This document shows, in pieces, positions 33,292 through 43,012 of a stretch of DNA of 64,000 nucleotides. Every line of letters begins with the position of its first letter. Positions within the stretch are counted from its first letter, which is position 1. The position numbers and the translations under genes were made by a program. The notes under the pieces are model-generated. The model was not told where the DNA came from, made no database searches, and saw only the letters and a list, made by a program, of their open reading frames with translations. This DNA comes from Trinickia dabaoshanensis (GTDB lineage Bacteria; Pseudomonadota; Gammaproteobacteria; Burkholderiales; Burkholderiaceae), in assembly GCF_002879885.1 (NCBI RefSeq), contig NZ_PNYA01000024.1, positions 1-64,000 of the forward strand, in the 5' to 3' direction.

Positions 33292-34440
33292 TCAAACGGC
33301 GACGAGCCCGGTCACCGGCTTCGCCGGCTTCGTCTGCGGAAAGAGCGCCGCCGCCGTCCGATGCGGATCGAGGCCGAACGTTTCGCTGGCCGCACCGGCG
33401 ATGACGTCGTCGAGCGAAAGCGTCGGACGCAGGTCACGCCCTTGATAGAGATCGGCAGGCCGCAATCCGGGCCAATCGGCCAATACGCGCCCGCCGCGAA
33501 TGGCACCGCCCAACAGCATCGCCGCCGTCCCGGTGCCGTGATCGGTGCCGCCCGTGCCGTTCACCGCCGCGGTGCGGCCGAACTCGGTCGCCACGACGAT
33601 CGTCGTCTTGTCCCATATCGGGCCGAGGCCGTCGCACAAAGCGCCGAGCATCGCGTCGAGCCCCTTGAGTTGAGCTTTCAAGCGCGGATCTTGTGCGGTA
33701 TGCGTGTCCCAGCCGAGCGTCTCGATCATCGCAATACGGGGGCCGTCGGGCCGCGCGAGGAAGCTGGCTGCGACCTTGCCGATGCCGGCGGCGTCGCCGC
33801 GCGCGCGCTCGCCGCCCGCCATCTCGCGGGCCGCCATCGCCGATTGCCATAACGGGCCGAGTTGCGCATCCTCGTCGTAGAGCGCGCCCACGCGCATGAG
33901 CAAGTCGTCCGAAGCGCTCGGCAATGCCGACGGCGCGTACGAGGCCACCTCGAGTTTGCCGCGCAGCGCGAGCGGCACCGTGGGCGCGAAGGCGATCGCC
34001 TCGGCGCGGCTCGGACCGGCCAGCGCCACGAGCCGGTTCAGCCAGCCGTCGCGCAGGCTATAAGGCGCGTTGCCGCCCGTCTCCAGTACGTTTTGCCCAT
34101 CGAAATGCGAGCGATCGCGGTAGGGCGTCGCCACCGCGTGCACGAACATCGCCTGCTGTTGGGCGTAAAGCCGGGCAGTCCGCTCTAGCGAGGGATGCAG
34201 CGCGAAGGTGCCGTCGAGCCGCGTCGCACTGGATGCGTCGACGGCGATCGGGCCGCGCAATGCCGCGTACGCCGGTTCGGCGTACGGCACGACGATATGC
34301 AATCCGTCGGCCGCACCGCGCTGAATGATGAAGACGAAGCGGCGATCCGACTGCACGTTCGCGAGCACCATCCGCGGCGCGACGAGCAGCGCACCGGCGC
34401 CCGCGGCCGTCGCGCTGAGGAACTTACGACGAGACATCAT
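33292..34440 (-). CDS. TAT-exported DUF1501 family protein
   Basis: 382 residues from ATG 34440 (GGAG 8 bases upstream). SRRKFLSATAAGAGALL is a twin-arginine signal. IQRGAADGLHIVVPY and GTDHGTGTAAMLLGGAIRGG are DUF1501 signatures; the fold belongs to the alkaline-phosphatase/sulfatase superfamily. It begins 4 bases after the DUF1800 stop; the pair is a common operon of exported proteins of unknown role. Confidence 0.9.
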   Translation of the reverse strand: MMSRRKFLSATAAGAGALLVAPRMVLANVQSDRRFVFIIQRGAADGLHIVVPYAEPAYAALRGPIAVDASSATRLDGTFALHPSLERTARLYAQQQAMFVHAVATPYRDRSHFDGQNVLETGGNAPYSLRDGWLNRLVALAGPSRAEAIAFAPTVPLALRGKLEVASYAPSALPSASDDLLMRVGALYDEDAQLGPLWQSAMAAREMAGGERARGDAAGIGKVAASFLARPDGPRIAMIETLGWDTHTAQDPRLKAQLKGLDAMLGALCDGLGPIWDKTTIVVATEFGRTAAVNGTGGTDHGTGTAAMLLGGAIRGGRVLADWPGLRPADLYQGRDLRPTLSLDDVIAGAASETFGLDPHRTAAALFPQTKPAKPVTGLVAV

Positions 34441-34444
34441 CGCT

Positions 34445-35827
34445 TCATCTCCGTTGAAAATCGGGGGACACGAGCAACAGCGCAAGCGCCGTCTGGGCAC
34501 TTTCGGCGCGTGCGATCGCAAGCGCGGTGGCGGGGGCAAGCGAATCGGCGGTCAGCTTGGGGGCGAGCGCGCGCGCATCGACGCGGTCGCCGACCCGGGC
34601 GGCGATCCGTTGCGCGAGCTCAACGCGCCGCATCAACGCGTCGGGGGCGGCCCAGCTCGCGGCGATGTCGTCGTAGCCGGCCGGCGAGCCCGGGCGCCAA
34701 ACCGGCTGGCCCAGTTGCGCCAAGAGCGGCGCCGCCTTCGCTCCGCCGAGTTCGTTCGTGCCGAGCCCACGCAACGTCGAGAGCGTCCAGTCCCAAGGCG
34801 TTTTGAACTTGAGGGGCGTATCGGCCCACGGCTCCGGCGACGCGATCAGCGCCCGGTAGACGGTGGGCAGATCGCCGCCGCTCGAGTTGAATGCCTGCGC
34901 CAATCGCGCCACGAGCGCGCGGCTCGGGTTGTCGCCCGCGAAATGCCGCGCGAGCTTGGCGGCAACGTGGTTCGCCGTGGCCGGCGCCGCGGCCAAATCG
35001 TGCAGCACCGCACCCGCTTGGGCCTCGCCGGTCTGCGCGTAGACGCGGCCCATGATCGTGCGTTCGCCGGGCTCGTGCTGGGGCTCGCGAAAAATGAAAC
35101 TGCCCGGCGTGCCGCCCATGCCCTTCGGACCGACGATGCTCCAACCCGTCAACGCTCGAGCGAATTCGGTAACGTCGCTCTGTGTATAGCCCGTGCGCAC
35201 GCCGAGCGTATGCAACTCCATGATTTCGCGCGCGAGATTTTCGTTCAGCCCGCGCTTCGCCCCTTTCGCGTCGGCACGCATGCCGGCGCGACTGTCCGGC
35301 CCAACCGAGCTGACCTGATCGAGATACACCTGCATGGCCGGATGTCGCTCGACGGCGAACAGCATGTCCTCGAAGCGCCCCAGTACGTGGGGCCGAATCG
35401 CCTCGGCTTCGAACGCGCCCGCGAGCGCGGCCACTTGCGGCTTCTCCGTCGAAATCGCGAAGTGATTACTCCAGAAGTGCACGAGCCGCTCGACGAAAGG
35501 AGTGTCGGTCGAGAGCGCGCTGCGCACGCGCGCATCGACGGCATCGCGATAGTCGTCGCGCACCTCCTCGCGCAACATCTTGCGCGCCGCGAGCTTGGCG
35601 TCCTGATCGGCCCCGCTCGCCACCTGCTGCCGCGCCGCGCCGAACGCCTGCTCGACGGCCGGCGTATCGGGCAACGCGGCCCAAGCGGCCGGCTTCGGAT
35701 CGAAGCGATCGAATTGCGCGAGCAGCCACGCCCGGGCGTCGGGCGGCGGCGGCTCGTCGGCGCGCGCGCCGAGGCCGAAGCGGTTCAGCGCGATGGCCGC
35801 TTCGCTCAGATGCGGTGAATCGGTCAT
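34445..35827 (-). CDS. DUF1800 family protein
   Basis: 460 residues. Typical segments: AAIALNRFGLGARADE at the start, VERLVHFWSNHFAIS, NENLAREIMELHTLGV, and VAAKLARHFAGDNP. Usually paired with DUF1501, as here. Mostly helical; no clear signal peptide is seen at this start. Function of the pair is unknown. The start ATG 35827 has a CGAGGGGAAC site. Confidence 0.9.
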   Translation of the reverse strand: MTDSPHLSEAAIALNRFGLGARADEPPPPDARAWLLAQFDRFDPKPAAWAALPDTPAVEQAFGAARQQVASGADQDAKLAARKMLREEVRDDYRDAVDARVRSALSTDTPFVERLVHFWSNHFAISTEKPQVAALAGAFEAEAIRPHVLGRFEDMLFAVERHPAMQVYLDQVSSVGPDSRAGMRADAKGAKRGLNENLAREIMELHTLGVRTGYTQSDVTEFARALTGWSIVGPKGMGGTPGSFIFREPQHEPGERTIMGRVYAQTGEAQAGAVLHDLAAAPATANHVAAKLARHFAGDNPSRALVARLAQAFNSSGGDLPTVYRALIASPEPWADTPLKFKTPWDWTLSTLRGLGTNELGGAKAAPLLAQLGQPVWRPGSPAGYDDIAASWAAPDALMRRVELAQRIAARVGDRVDARALAPKLTADSLAPATALAIARAESAQTALALLLVSPDFQRR

Positions 35828-35994
35828 GTTCCCCTCGTTGGGTATCGCCGTGGGTATCGCCGTGGATGTCGCTATGGCGTCGCTTTGGGGCCATCCGGCA
35901 TCCGTACGCTGATTAAACGCGGCGCGGACGTGTCATCCGTCGCATCGAGGGAAAAAAATTTTCGTGCCGCGGCGGCCGGCCCGCCGCGAGCGGC

Positions 35995-36372
35995 TCAGAT
36001 CGATGCCGACGGCCTGACCTGCACGGCGGTCCCATAGCAGAGCACCTCGGTGACGCCCGCCGCGATTTCCGTGGCGTCGTAATGCACGGCGATCACCGCG
36101 TTCGCGCCCAGTTCGGCCGCGTGTTCGACCATTTGCCCGTATGCGTCGGCGCGCGCGCGTTCGCACAGCGACGTGTAGAGCGTGATATTGCCCCCGAACA
36201 GCGTTTGCAGCGAGGCACCGACGGCGCCTACCACGGAGCGCGAACGCACGACGATGCCGCGGACCACGCCGAGCGAGCGCTCGATTCTGCAACCGGGCAA
36301 TTCGAGCGCCGTCGTGACGTTCTCGCGCGCGATGCGCTGCGAGCGGTGCAAGGACGACAGGGCGTCGTTCAT
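35995..36372 (-). CDS. YbjQ family (UPF0145) protein
   Basis: 125 residues from ATG 36372 (AAGGAGA upstream). The conserved core is present: [40 protein letters not shown], and [20 protein letters not shown]. These proteins form small oligomers of unknown function, sometimes linked to metal or lipid binding. The longer open frame upstream is off-frame DNA. Confidence 0.9.
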   Translation of the reverse strand: MNDALSSLHRSQRIARENVTTALELPGCRIERSLGVVRGIVVRSRSVVGAVGASLQTLFGGNITLYTSLCERARADAYGQMVEHAAELGANAVIAVHYDATEIAAGVTEVLCYGTAVQVRPSASI

Positions 36373-36548
36373 GTTTTTGTTCTCCTTTTGCCGGTCACCG
36401 CGTGACCTGGAACCTCGGCGCGCACCGCGACAATCCGGCAGCCGACAGGATTGGGCAGCGGCACGCAAACGACCTATTCTATGAGAACGCCGCCCTCGCC
36501 ACCCGCGCAGCGCGGTTCGATCGCTCTTCCCTCCGACGGAGGTCCGCC

Positions 36549-37034
36549 ATGTCGATGTCTGCCACCCTCGAGGCATGCCTGCAGAACAAGGGCTGCCGCT
36601 ACGAAGTCCTGCATCACCCCTACAGCCATTCCAGTATCGAAACAGCGTCGGCCGCCCACGTGCCGGGAGACCGGTTGGCCAAAACGGTTTTGCTGGAAGA
36701 CGAACAAGGCTATGTCGCGGCGGTGCTGCCCTCGACGCATGCCGTGCGCCTATCCGAGATCTGGGAGATGACCGGACGCCATCTGACGCTCGCCAGCGAA
36801 ACGGATATGCGCGAGCTGTTCAAGGATTGCGAACCCGGCGCCGTGCCGCCCGTTTGCACCGAGTACGGGATGATCACCTATCTCGACGAAACGCTCGCGC
36901 AACAGCCCGAGGTCTATTTCGAAGCCGGCGATCACGAAGAATTGGTTCATATGCAGACCGACCAATTTCTCGCCTTGATGGACCGGGCCGAGCGAGCCCG
37001 CTTCGCCCATCGGATGCAAGGCATTTCGATTTAG
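36549..37034 (+). CDS. YbaK/ProX-like aminoacyl-tRNA deacylase-associated domain protein
   Basis: 161 residues from ATG 36549 (GGAGG 7 bases upstream). The YbaK fold is shown by [20 protein letters not shown], then [19 protein letters not shown] with the conserved lysine. Proteins of this family remove wrongly attached amino acids from tRNA, but single-domain relatives are diverse. The last 50 residues ([20 protein letters not shown]) also fit the family. It stands alone. Confidence 0.85.
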   Translation: MSMSATLEACLQNKGCRYEVLHHPYSHSSIETASAAHVPGDRLAKTVLLEDEQGYVAAVLPSTHAVRLSEIWEMTGRHLTLASETDMRELFKDCEPGAVPPVCTEYGMITYLDETLAQQPEVYFEAGDHEELVHMQTDQFLALMDRAERARFAHRMQGISI

Positions 37035-37044
37035 AGCGGTACGG

Positions 37045-37566
37045 CTAACGCGTGTTCGACGCATCGTCGGGCGCGCGCGGCCTTTTCTCGGCGGGTTTCG
37101 GTAGCCGCCATTGCCCACGCAGCGTCAAACCCTGCGCGAACGTGACGCGCTCGGCCGGCGTCAACGTGCCGACGAAATCGGCGACGGCCGTCTCGATGCG
37201 CTCACGCAGCGCGCTGTCGGCGCTGCGCGTACTCGCGAGCGCAGCGTCGAGCGCCGCACGATCGAGTTGCGGCGCCGCCACGAGTCGCAGCACCTCGCGC
37301 CTGCCGTCCTTGGCTTGCCGCGCAAGCGGCTTGGCATCGCGCCGCGCTTGCTTCAAGGCATCGAGAAATTGCTGCTGCCGCTCGGGCGAGAGTTCCTGCG
37401 CCGCATAGCGCAACGCTTGAGGCGCAACGGTGCGCGTGTTGGCAGCCGCGCTCTCGCCGTGCGGGCCCATGAACCAACGGTAGGTGCCGCCGGCAATCGC
37501 ACCGACGAGAAACACATTCAGCACCAGCGAGCCGACGCAAAGCGCCTTGATCGCGCGTGTCGTCAT
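37045..37566 (-). CDS. Periplasmic heavy-metal-sensor-like (CpxP/CnrX-type) protein
   Basis: 173 residues with an N-terminal membrane anchor (ALCVGSLVLNVFLVGAIAGG). The rest is helical with SPERQQQFLDALKQARRD and FVGTLTPAERVTFAQGL, the Spy/CpxP-like LTxxQ/LTPxER patterns. It overlaps the upstream gene by ATGA and closes the ECF sigma operon. It probably monitors the envelope state and feeds back on the sigma factor; which metal, if any, cannot be seen. Confidence 0.75.
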   Translation of the reverse strand: MTTRAIKALCVGSLVLNVFLVGAIAGGTYRWFMGPHGESAAANTRTVAPQALRYAAQELSPERQQQFLDALKQARRDAKPLARQAKDGRREVLRLVAAPQLDRAALDAALASTRSADSALRERIETAVADFVGTLTPAERVTFAQGLTLRGQWRLPKPAEKRPRAPDDASNTR

Positions 37567-38012
37567 TCGATGCTCCCCTCTGCGCCCGACGCGTCGAACC
37601 CGAATGCGGTCGATAGATACGAAGGCTCGTGCACGGCGGTCGGCCGCTCGCTCGGGAGCATAAGAAACGACATCGCCGCCGCGCCGGCCACGAGCCCCGC
37701 GACGCCGGCTCCCGCGAGCGCGGCCCCGGGCAACCAACGCCAGCCGGGGCGCCACGTAAATGAGAGACGAGCGCCCGGCGCATTCGCGGAGGCAACGATG
37801 CGGCGCTGCAGCGAGCGACTGACCGGCTCGAGCGCATCGGCGGCCAAGACCGCGTCGAGCGCTGCCGCAGCCGCCAGGCACGGCTGCGCCTGCGCCGGAT
37901 GCGCTTGAGCGAAGGCGCGGGCCGCGGCCCGTTCATCGCCGGGCCAGCGGCGCGGATCGGCGCCGTAAGCCTCGACGATCTGCGCGAATCGTTGGAAAGT
38001 CATCGTCGTCAT
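37563..38012 (-). CDS. Membrane protein, probable anti-sigma partner
   Basis: 149 residues. The N-terminal half is cytoplasmic (FQRFAQIVEAYGADPRRWP), followed by one membrane helix (LPGAALAGAGVAGLVAGAAAM) and a short periplasmic tail. No zinc-finger motif. Position between an ECF sigma gene and a CpxP-like gene suggests it anchors the sigma factor. ATG 38012 with AAGGATC upstream is preferred over an ATG at 38036 that lies inside the sigma stop region. Confidence 0.7.
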   Translation of the reverse strand: MTTMTFQRFAQIVEAYGADPRRWPGDERAAARAFAQAHPAQAQPCLAAAAALDAVLAADALEPVSRSLQRRIVASANAPGARLSFTWRPGWRWLPGAALAGAGVAGLVAGAAAMSFLMLPSERPTAVHEPSYLSTAFGFDASGAEGSIE

Positions 38013-38032
38013 CGATCGATCCTTGCAAGTGT

Positions 38033-38662
38033 TCATCGTTTGCGCCGAGCGGAAGCGGTCGCGGGCTCCGGCTCGCTCACGGACCGCCCCTTGGCCGCCG
38101 CGTCCCCTTGCGCCAACTGCGCGCGCACGCCGCGCCGGGCGCGCACGAGCAGGCTTTCGAGCGCATCCACGCTCAGGCCCATGAGGCCGGCCGCCTCGGC
38201 GTTCGAGAGTTCCTGGTAGTAGGTCAGCACGAGTGCTTCGCGCTGACGCGGCGGCAACCCCGCCAGCGCCGCACGCACCCGGGCCCCGTGCTGACGCGCC
38301 TCGAGCGCCGCCTCCGGCTCGCTGGGCGAGTACAGCGTCTCGTCGGTGAGCGTCGGCTCGGCTGGGTCGTCCACGCTCTCGCGCCGCGACCGCAACCGGT
38401 CGTAGCAAAGATTCATCGCCACGCGGTGCAGCCAGGTGTCGAAACGCGCCTCGCCCTCGCGCCAATGCGGCGCCTGCTTCCACACGCGGACGAACGTCTC
38501 TTGCGCCACGTCCTGCGCTTCCATGCGATCGCCCAGCATGCGCGCGGCCAGCGCGAGCACGCGCGGCAACTTGCGCGCCACCAATTGACGCACCGCAAAA
38601 GGGTCGTCGCGCCCCACGCGGGCGATCAACTCGGCATCGGGATCGGTCTTGCGCTCGCTCAA
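38033..38662 (-). CDS. ECF RNA polymerase sigma factor
   Basis: 209 residues. Region 2: ARMLGDRMEAQDVAQETFVRVWKQ; WLHRVAMNLCYDRLR is region 2.4. Region 4: LPPRQREALVLTYYQELSN then AAGLMGLSVDALESLLVRAR. First gene of a three-gene operon with a membrane anti-sigma candidate and a CpxP/CnrX-like sensor, a layout like metal- or envelope-stress ECF units. Confidence 0.9.
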   Translation of the reverse strand: MSERKTDPDAELIARVGRDDPFAVRQLVARKLPRVLALAARMLGDRMEAQDVAQETFVRVWKQAPHWREGEARFDTWLHRVAMNLCYDRLRSRRESVDDPAEPTLTDETLYSPSEPEAALEARQHGARVRAALAGLPPRQREALVLTYYQELSNAEAAGLMGLSVDALESLLVRARRGVRAQLAQGDAAAKGRSVSEPEPATASARRKR

Positions 38663-39088
38663 CGCCGCCCTACCTCAATCGCGCCGCACGGTCTCGCCGG
38701 CGCGATGCCGCGCCGCCGCAAAATCGCCGCTTCCTCGCTCTCGACCGTCCGCACGCTCGTCTTCATCGCTCTCGTCCATGCTTCGTTTCCCGGCAGTTCG
38801 ATGCCGCTTCCTTCCTTAAACGGGCACCGCCGCAAAAACCCGTCGCCGCCCGCGCCGAATTCGCTCGTGCGTGGCTCGTGCGAGGCTTCGTAGGCTACCG
38901 CGACATTCCTTCCATTCATTGCACATTTTTTTGAAATTGTTTACGGCGCGCTCGGAAACGGCATAGAGTCGGATGGCTAGACCGTCGTCCCTGTACCGCC
39001 CCGCACGCCGAACGTCCCTGACCGGCCACGAGCCACAGGGCGCGGCTCGCACGGGCGGCCCGGCGTTTCCTCGGAAGGAGTGTCTTTC
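38663..39088. other. Divergent intergenic region
   Basis: About 425 bases between the ECF sigma operon (minus) and the DUF3311-symporter pair (plus). It must hold both promoters. An AT-rich patch lies at 38920-38945 (GCACATTTTTTTGAAATTGT). A strong GGAAGGAG ribosome site at 39073-39080 serves the DUF3311 gene. Short open frames here look like chance. Confidence 0.4.
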
Positions 39089-39304
39089 ATGGTTCTTCGG
39101 TTTCTCGCCGTGCTGCCGTTCATCGGCATTTTGCTCGGCGTCCCGTTCGTCAATCGCGTGGAGCCGCTCGTCATGGGCATGCCGCTCGTACTGGCTTGGA
39201 TCGTGTTTTGGGTCGTCATGAGCGCCGTCATCATGGCCGTGGTCTACAAGTTGGATCCCACCAATCGCGCCGGCGCGCAAGGCGGCGAGGAGGCCCGGTC
39301 ATGA
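39089..39304 (+). CDS. DUF3311 small membrane protein, symporter partner
   Basis: 71 residues from ATG 39089 (GGAAGGAG 8 bases upstream; a GTG at 39080 would sit inside that site). Two membrane helices: FLAVLPFIGILLGVPFVNRV and VLAWIVFWVVMSAVIMAVVY. DUF3311 proteins regularly precede a sodium:solute symporter, as here with ATGA overlap, and probably act as its small accessory subunit. Confidence 0.88.
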   Translation: MVLRFLAVLPFIGILLGVPFVNRVEPLVMGMPLVLAWIVFWVVMSAVIMAVVYKLDPTNRAGAQGGEEARS

Positions 39305-40776
39305 GCAGCGCCCTTCTCATCATCGCCGCCGTCACGCTCGTCGCGCTCGGGCTCGGCGTACGCGCCCGCCGCGGTCACGACATGAACCTCGAACAATGGT
39401 CGGTCGGCGGACGCAGCTTCGGCACCGCGTTCGTCTTCCTGCTGATGGCCGGGGAGATCTACACGACGTTCACGTTCCTTGGCGGCAGCGGGTTCGCCTA
39501 CGGCAAGGGCGCGGCGGCCTACTACATCCTCTCGTATGCGACGCTCGCCTACATCCTCTCGTATTGGCTGCTGCCGCCGATCTGGCGCTACGCGAAAGCG
39601 CATCGCCTCGTCTCGCAACCGCACTTTCTCGCGAGCAAATACGCGAGCCCCTCGCTCGGGGTGCTGGTCGCCATCGTCGACGTGGTCGCGCTCGTGCCTT
39701 ACCTCGTACTGCAATTCAAGGGACTCGGCATCATCGTGACGACGGCGTCGTACGGCGCGATCTCGCCCACGGCCGCGATTTGGATCGGCGCCATCGTCGT
39801 GACGCTGTACGTGACGGTATCGGGCGTGCGCGGCTCGGCGTGGAATTCGGTGATGAAGGATATGATGATTCTCGCGATCGTCGTCTTTCTCGGCATCTAC
39901 TTGCCGATCCATTTCTACGGCGGGTTCTCGTCGATGTTCCATGCCATCGATACGGCCAAGCCCGGCTTCTTGATCTTCCCCGAAAAGGGATCGAGCGTCG
40001 TGTGGTTCCAGTCGACCGTCCTGCTCACCGCGCTCGGCTTTTTCATGTGGCCGCATACGTTCGGTTCGATCTATACGGCGCGCGACGAACGCATCTTCCG
40101 GCGCAACGCCGCCGTGTTGCCGCTGTATCAGTTGATCTTGCTGTTCGTGTTCTTCGTCGGCTTTGCGGCCACGTTGAAGGTGCCCGGGCTCAAGGGAAGC
40201 AACATCGACTTGTCGCTCTTTCATCTCTCGCTGCAAGCGTTCGATCCTTGGTTCATCGGCGTGATCGGCGCGGCGGGCGTGTTGACCGCCCTCGTACCGG
40301 GCTCGATGATTCTGAACGCGGCCGCCACGCTGCTCGCGAACGACGTCTATCGCGGCGCGGTGGACCGGCAAGCGTCGGATGCGACCGTGACGAAATTCGC
40401 GCGCCTGCTCGTGCCCGTGATCGCGCTCGTCGCCATATTCTTCACGCTGCGCGGAGGCGAGACGATCGTGGCGCTGCTGTTGATGGGCTACAGCTTCGTC
40501 ACGCAGTTGTTCCCCGCCGTCGTCACGAGTTTGGCCGCGCGCAATTGGGTGACCAAGCAAGGCGCGTTCGCCGGCATCGTGGCCGGTGTCGCCGTCGTCG
40601 CCTATACGACCCTCACCCATGCGAGCATCGGGCAATGGTTCCCGTTCCTGCCCGATAAGCTCAAGGACGTGAACATCGGGCTCGTCGCGCTGGCGCTGAA
40701 CGTCGTGGTGCTCGTCGTGGTCAGTGCCGTCACGCAACCTCGCGCCGCCGGGCATTCGCAGGCACGCACGCTGTAA
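39301..40776 (+). CDS. Sodium:solute symporter family transporter
   Basis: 491 residues, about 13 membrane helices. The SSS fold is shown by WSVGGRSFGTAFVFLLMAGE, YTTFTFLGGSGFAYGKGA, and SGVRGSAWNSVMKDMMIL. Substrate unknown; DUF3311-linked members are often taken as importers of small organic acids or pantothenate-like compounds. ATGA overlap with the DUF3311 gene ties the two. Confidence 0.88.
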   Translation: MSSALLIIAAVTLVALGLGVRARRGHDMNLEQWSVGGRSFGTAFVFLLMAGEIYTTFTFLGGSGFAYGKGAAAYYILSYATLAYILSYWLLPPIWRYAKAHRLVSQPHFLASKYASPSLGVLVAIVDVVALVPYLVLQFKGLGIIVTTASYGAISPTAAIWIGAIVVTLYVTVSGVRGSAWNSVMKDMMILAIVVFLGIYLPIHFYGGFSSMFHAIDTAKPGFLIFPEKGSSVVWFQSTVLLTALGFFMWPHTFGSIYTARDERIFRRNAAVLPLYQLILLFVFFVGFAATLKVPGLKGSNIDLSLFHLSLQAFDPWFIGVIGAAGVLTALVPGSMILNAAATLLANDVYRGAVDRQASDATVTKFARLLVPVIALVAIFFTLRGGETIVALLLMGYSFVTQLFPAVVTSLAARNWVTKQGAFAGIVAGVAVVAYTTLTHASIGQWFPFLPDKLKDVNIGLVALALNVVVLVVVSAVTQPRAAGHSQARTL

Positions 40777-40792
40777 GGTGCAGCCCTAGCGC

Positions 40793-41887
40793 TCAAGCCA
40801 ATACACGCTGCGCGATATCGAGGTATCGCGCAGCCGTATCCTCCAGCGTGAGCCCATCGAGCGGACGCACCGAACGCGGCTCGTCGAGCGCATCGATCAA
40901 GGCGCGGCCGAATTGCGCTGGGTCGGACGTATCGACCAGACGTACCCCCCGGTAATCACGCGCGAACGCGAACGCCTCGATCGCGTTCGCGACGATCGGC
41001 ACGCCCGACGCGAGGCCTTCGAGAAAGCCGATGCTGTGCGCCTCGAAATGCGACGGCATCGCGAAGACGGCGGCGCGCGCAAGCAGATCGGGAACGTCCG
41101 TGCGCGGACCGTCGATATCGACGTTCGCGCCGATATGAAGCTCATCGACCAGGGCGACGACGCGCGCGTGATAGCCGCGATCCTCGCGCACGCCGCATAA
41201 ATGCAGCCGCAACCGCGCGCCCGGCTGCCGCGCGAGCGCTTCGCCGAACGCACGCACCGTCTCGAGTTGCCCCTTCTCGGGCATGTAACGCCCGATTTGC
41301 ACGATGTGCCGCGTGCCGGCCGTGCAGCCCATATGGCCCTCGCTGCCCTCGCCTCGCTCCCCCGCCGTGTGCCGGAACCGTTCGACATCGACACCGTTCG
41401 GCACGACGAACGACTCGCCATGCAAACCGATCGTCGCCGCGTATTGATCGACGTTGCGCTGCGACACCCCGATCACAGCGCGCGCCCGGCGCGAGAGCAT
41501 GCGCTCCGCGCAGCGCAGCCAGCGGTTCTCGGTGAAATCGTTCATGCCCGAATGCATGACGAAGACGATCGGTACGGGTAGCGGCAATGCGCGCGCGTAG
41601 AGCGCGGGAATCGTCGTATGAGCGAAGACGATATCGGGGGCGAGTTGCCGGACCGTTCGGTACAAAAACGCGAGCCGGGCAAGGTGCTCGTAGCGCCGCG
41701 CCGGAAACCGGCATATCACGCGGTGGGCCGCGAGCTCGCGCGCGGCGTCGGCGAAATCGCTCTCAGGCGGCAGCAACGACGCGATACCGACCGTATGGCC
41801 GCCGCGCCGATGCGCGATCGCAAGCCCCTTGACGAGCACTTCCGCGCCCGAGAGCCGCGGCGCGAGCACCAATTGAACAATGCGCAT
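40793..41887 (-). CDS. GT4-family glycosyltransferase
   Basis: 364 residues, GT-B fold. N-terminal acceptor side MRIVQLVLAPRLSGAEVLVK; C-terminal donor side HIVQIGRYMPEKGQLETVRA and PSHFEAHSIGFLEGLASGVP with the E-x7-E-like pair of retaining enzymes. It transfers a sugar from a nucleotide donor, probably onto a surface polysaccharide. It stands 4.5 kb away from the main EPS genes and could belong to that locus or act alone. Confidence 0.85.
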   Translation of the reverse strand: MRIVQLVLAPRLSGAEVLVKGLAIAHRRGGHTVGIASLLPPESDFADAARELAAHRVICRFPARRYEHLARLAFLYRTVRQLAPDIVFAHTTIPALYARALPLPVPIVFVMHSGMNDFTENRWLRCAERMLSRRARAVIGVSQRNVDQYAATIGLHGESFVVPNGVDVERFRHTAGERGEGSEGHMGCTAGTRHIVQIGRYMPEKGQLETVRAFGEALARQPGARLRLHLCGVREDRGYHARVVALVDELHIGANVDIDGPRTDVPDLLARAAVFAMPSHFEAHSIGFLEGLASGVPIVANAIEAFAFARDYRGVRLVDTSDPAQFGRALIDALDEPRSVRPLDGLTLEDTAARYLDIAQRVLA

Positions 41888-42151
41888 GAGGGCGGTCCGC
41901 GCGACGGGAGCGGCACAGATGAAGGTAACAAGCGAACGGTAGCGCGCCGATGCGGCCTCGCGTCGGCCATCTTCTAGTCGCCGTCGGACGCCGGCGGCAG
42001 CCCGATCTGTCTACGTCCGAGCGCCGAGCGCGCGGTTATCTCCAATTGTTCTAACGATATCGCCGATGATTCTAACGAACGCTACGCCCCCCGCATACAA
42101 TCAGGCACTTGTCCTCCGCGGCCGCGGCCCGCTTCCGATCGCTCCACGCTC

Positions 42152-42934
42152 ATGCCCCACATCAACCTCATGTACTCCGCGTCCGGCCTGGGTGTCGGGT
42201 TTCTGGTCGGACTGACGGGTGTCGGGGGCGGCTCGTTGATGACCCCGTTGCTGGTGTTGATTTTCGGCGTGCATCCGGCCACCGCGGTCGGAACCGACCT
42301 GCTCTACGCCGCCGTGACCAAAGCGACGGGCACGCTCGTGCACGGATTGAAAGGCTCGATCGATTGGCGCGTGACGGGCCGGCTCGCGTGCGGCAGCGTC
42401 CCGGCCGCCGCCGCCACGCTGTGGCTGCTGGAACACTTCGGCCTGCATTCGCAGGCGACGATGTCGATGATCCAACACATCTTGGGCGCCGCGCTGTTGA
42501 TCACGTCGATCTCGCTCGTGTTCCGGCCTAAGCTCGCCGCGCTGGCAACGCGCAGGCCGCGCGAAGCGAGCCCTGCGCGGACGGTGCTGCTGACCGTGGT
42601 CACCGGCGCGGTGCTCGGCGCGCTCGTGTCGCTCACTTCGGTGGGTGCCGGTGCGATCGGCGTCACCGTCTTGCTACTGCTTTACCCGGCCCTAGCGGTC
42701 ACGCGGATCGTGGGTTCCGATATCGCCCATGCCGTCCCGCTGACGCTCGTCGCCGGAATGGGTCACTGGCTGCTCGGCTCGGTCGACGTGGCCATGCTGC
42801 TGTCCCTATTGATCGGATCGCTCCCGGGCATTGCGCTCGGCAGCCACTTCTCCTCGCGCGCGCCCGAGGCGCTGCTGCGCAACCTACTGGCCGCCGTGCT
42901 CGTGCTGGTCGGCGCACGGCTCGTTTGGGTGTAA
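42152..42934 (+). CDS. TauE/SafE family sulfite/organosulfur exporter-like permease
   Basis: 260 residues with about eight membrane helices. GFLVGLTGVGGGSLMTPLL in the first helix and VGTDLLYAAVTKATGTLVH are TauE/SafE signatures, repeated in the second half as GALVSLTSVGAGAIGVTVL. Such permeases export sulfite, sulfoacetate and related anions; the substrate here is not known. It is single. Upstream 264 bases hold no gene. Confidence 0.88.
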   Translation: MPHINLMYSASGLGVGFLVGLTGVGGGSLMTPLLVLIFGVHPATAVGTDLLYAAVTKATGTLVHGLKGSIDWRVTGRLACGSVPAAAATLWLLEHFGLHSQATMSMIQHILGAALLITSISLVFRPKLAALATRRPREASPARTVLLTVVTGAVLGALVSLTSVGAGAIGVTVLLLLYPALAVTRIVGSDIAHAVPLTLVAGMGHWLLGSVDVAMLLSLLIGSLPGIALGSHFSSRAPEALLRNLLAAVLVLVGARLVWV

Positions 42935-43012
42935 TACAAATGAGCAAATCCGCAAATCCGCGACTGCGCGGGGCGCGACCGAGACGGCCGGCCTGCCCCG
43001 CGCGCGGCCCGC

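Noticed and set aside
39244-40755. 503-codon minus-strand open frame opposite the symporter
   Set aside because: Arginine/aspartate/histidine-rich antisense shadow of a clear transporter gene; typical of high-GC DNA.
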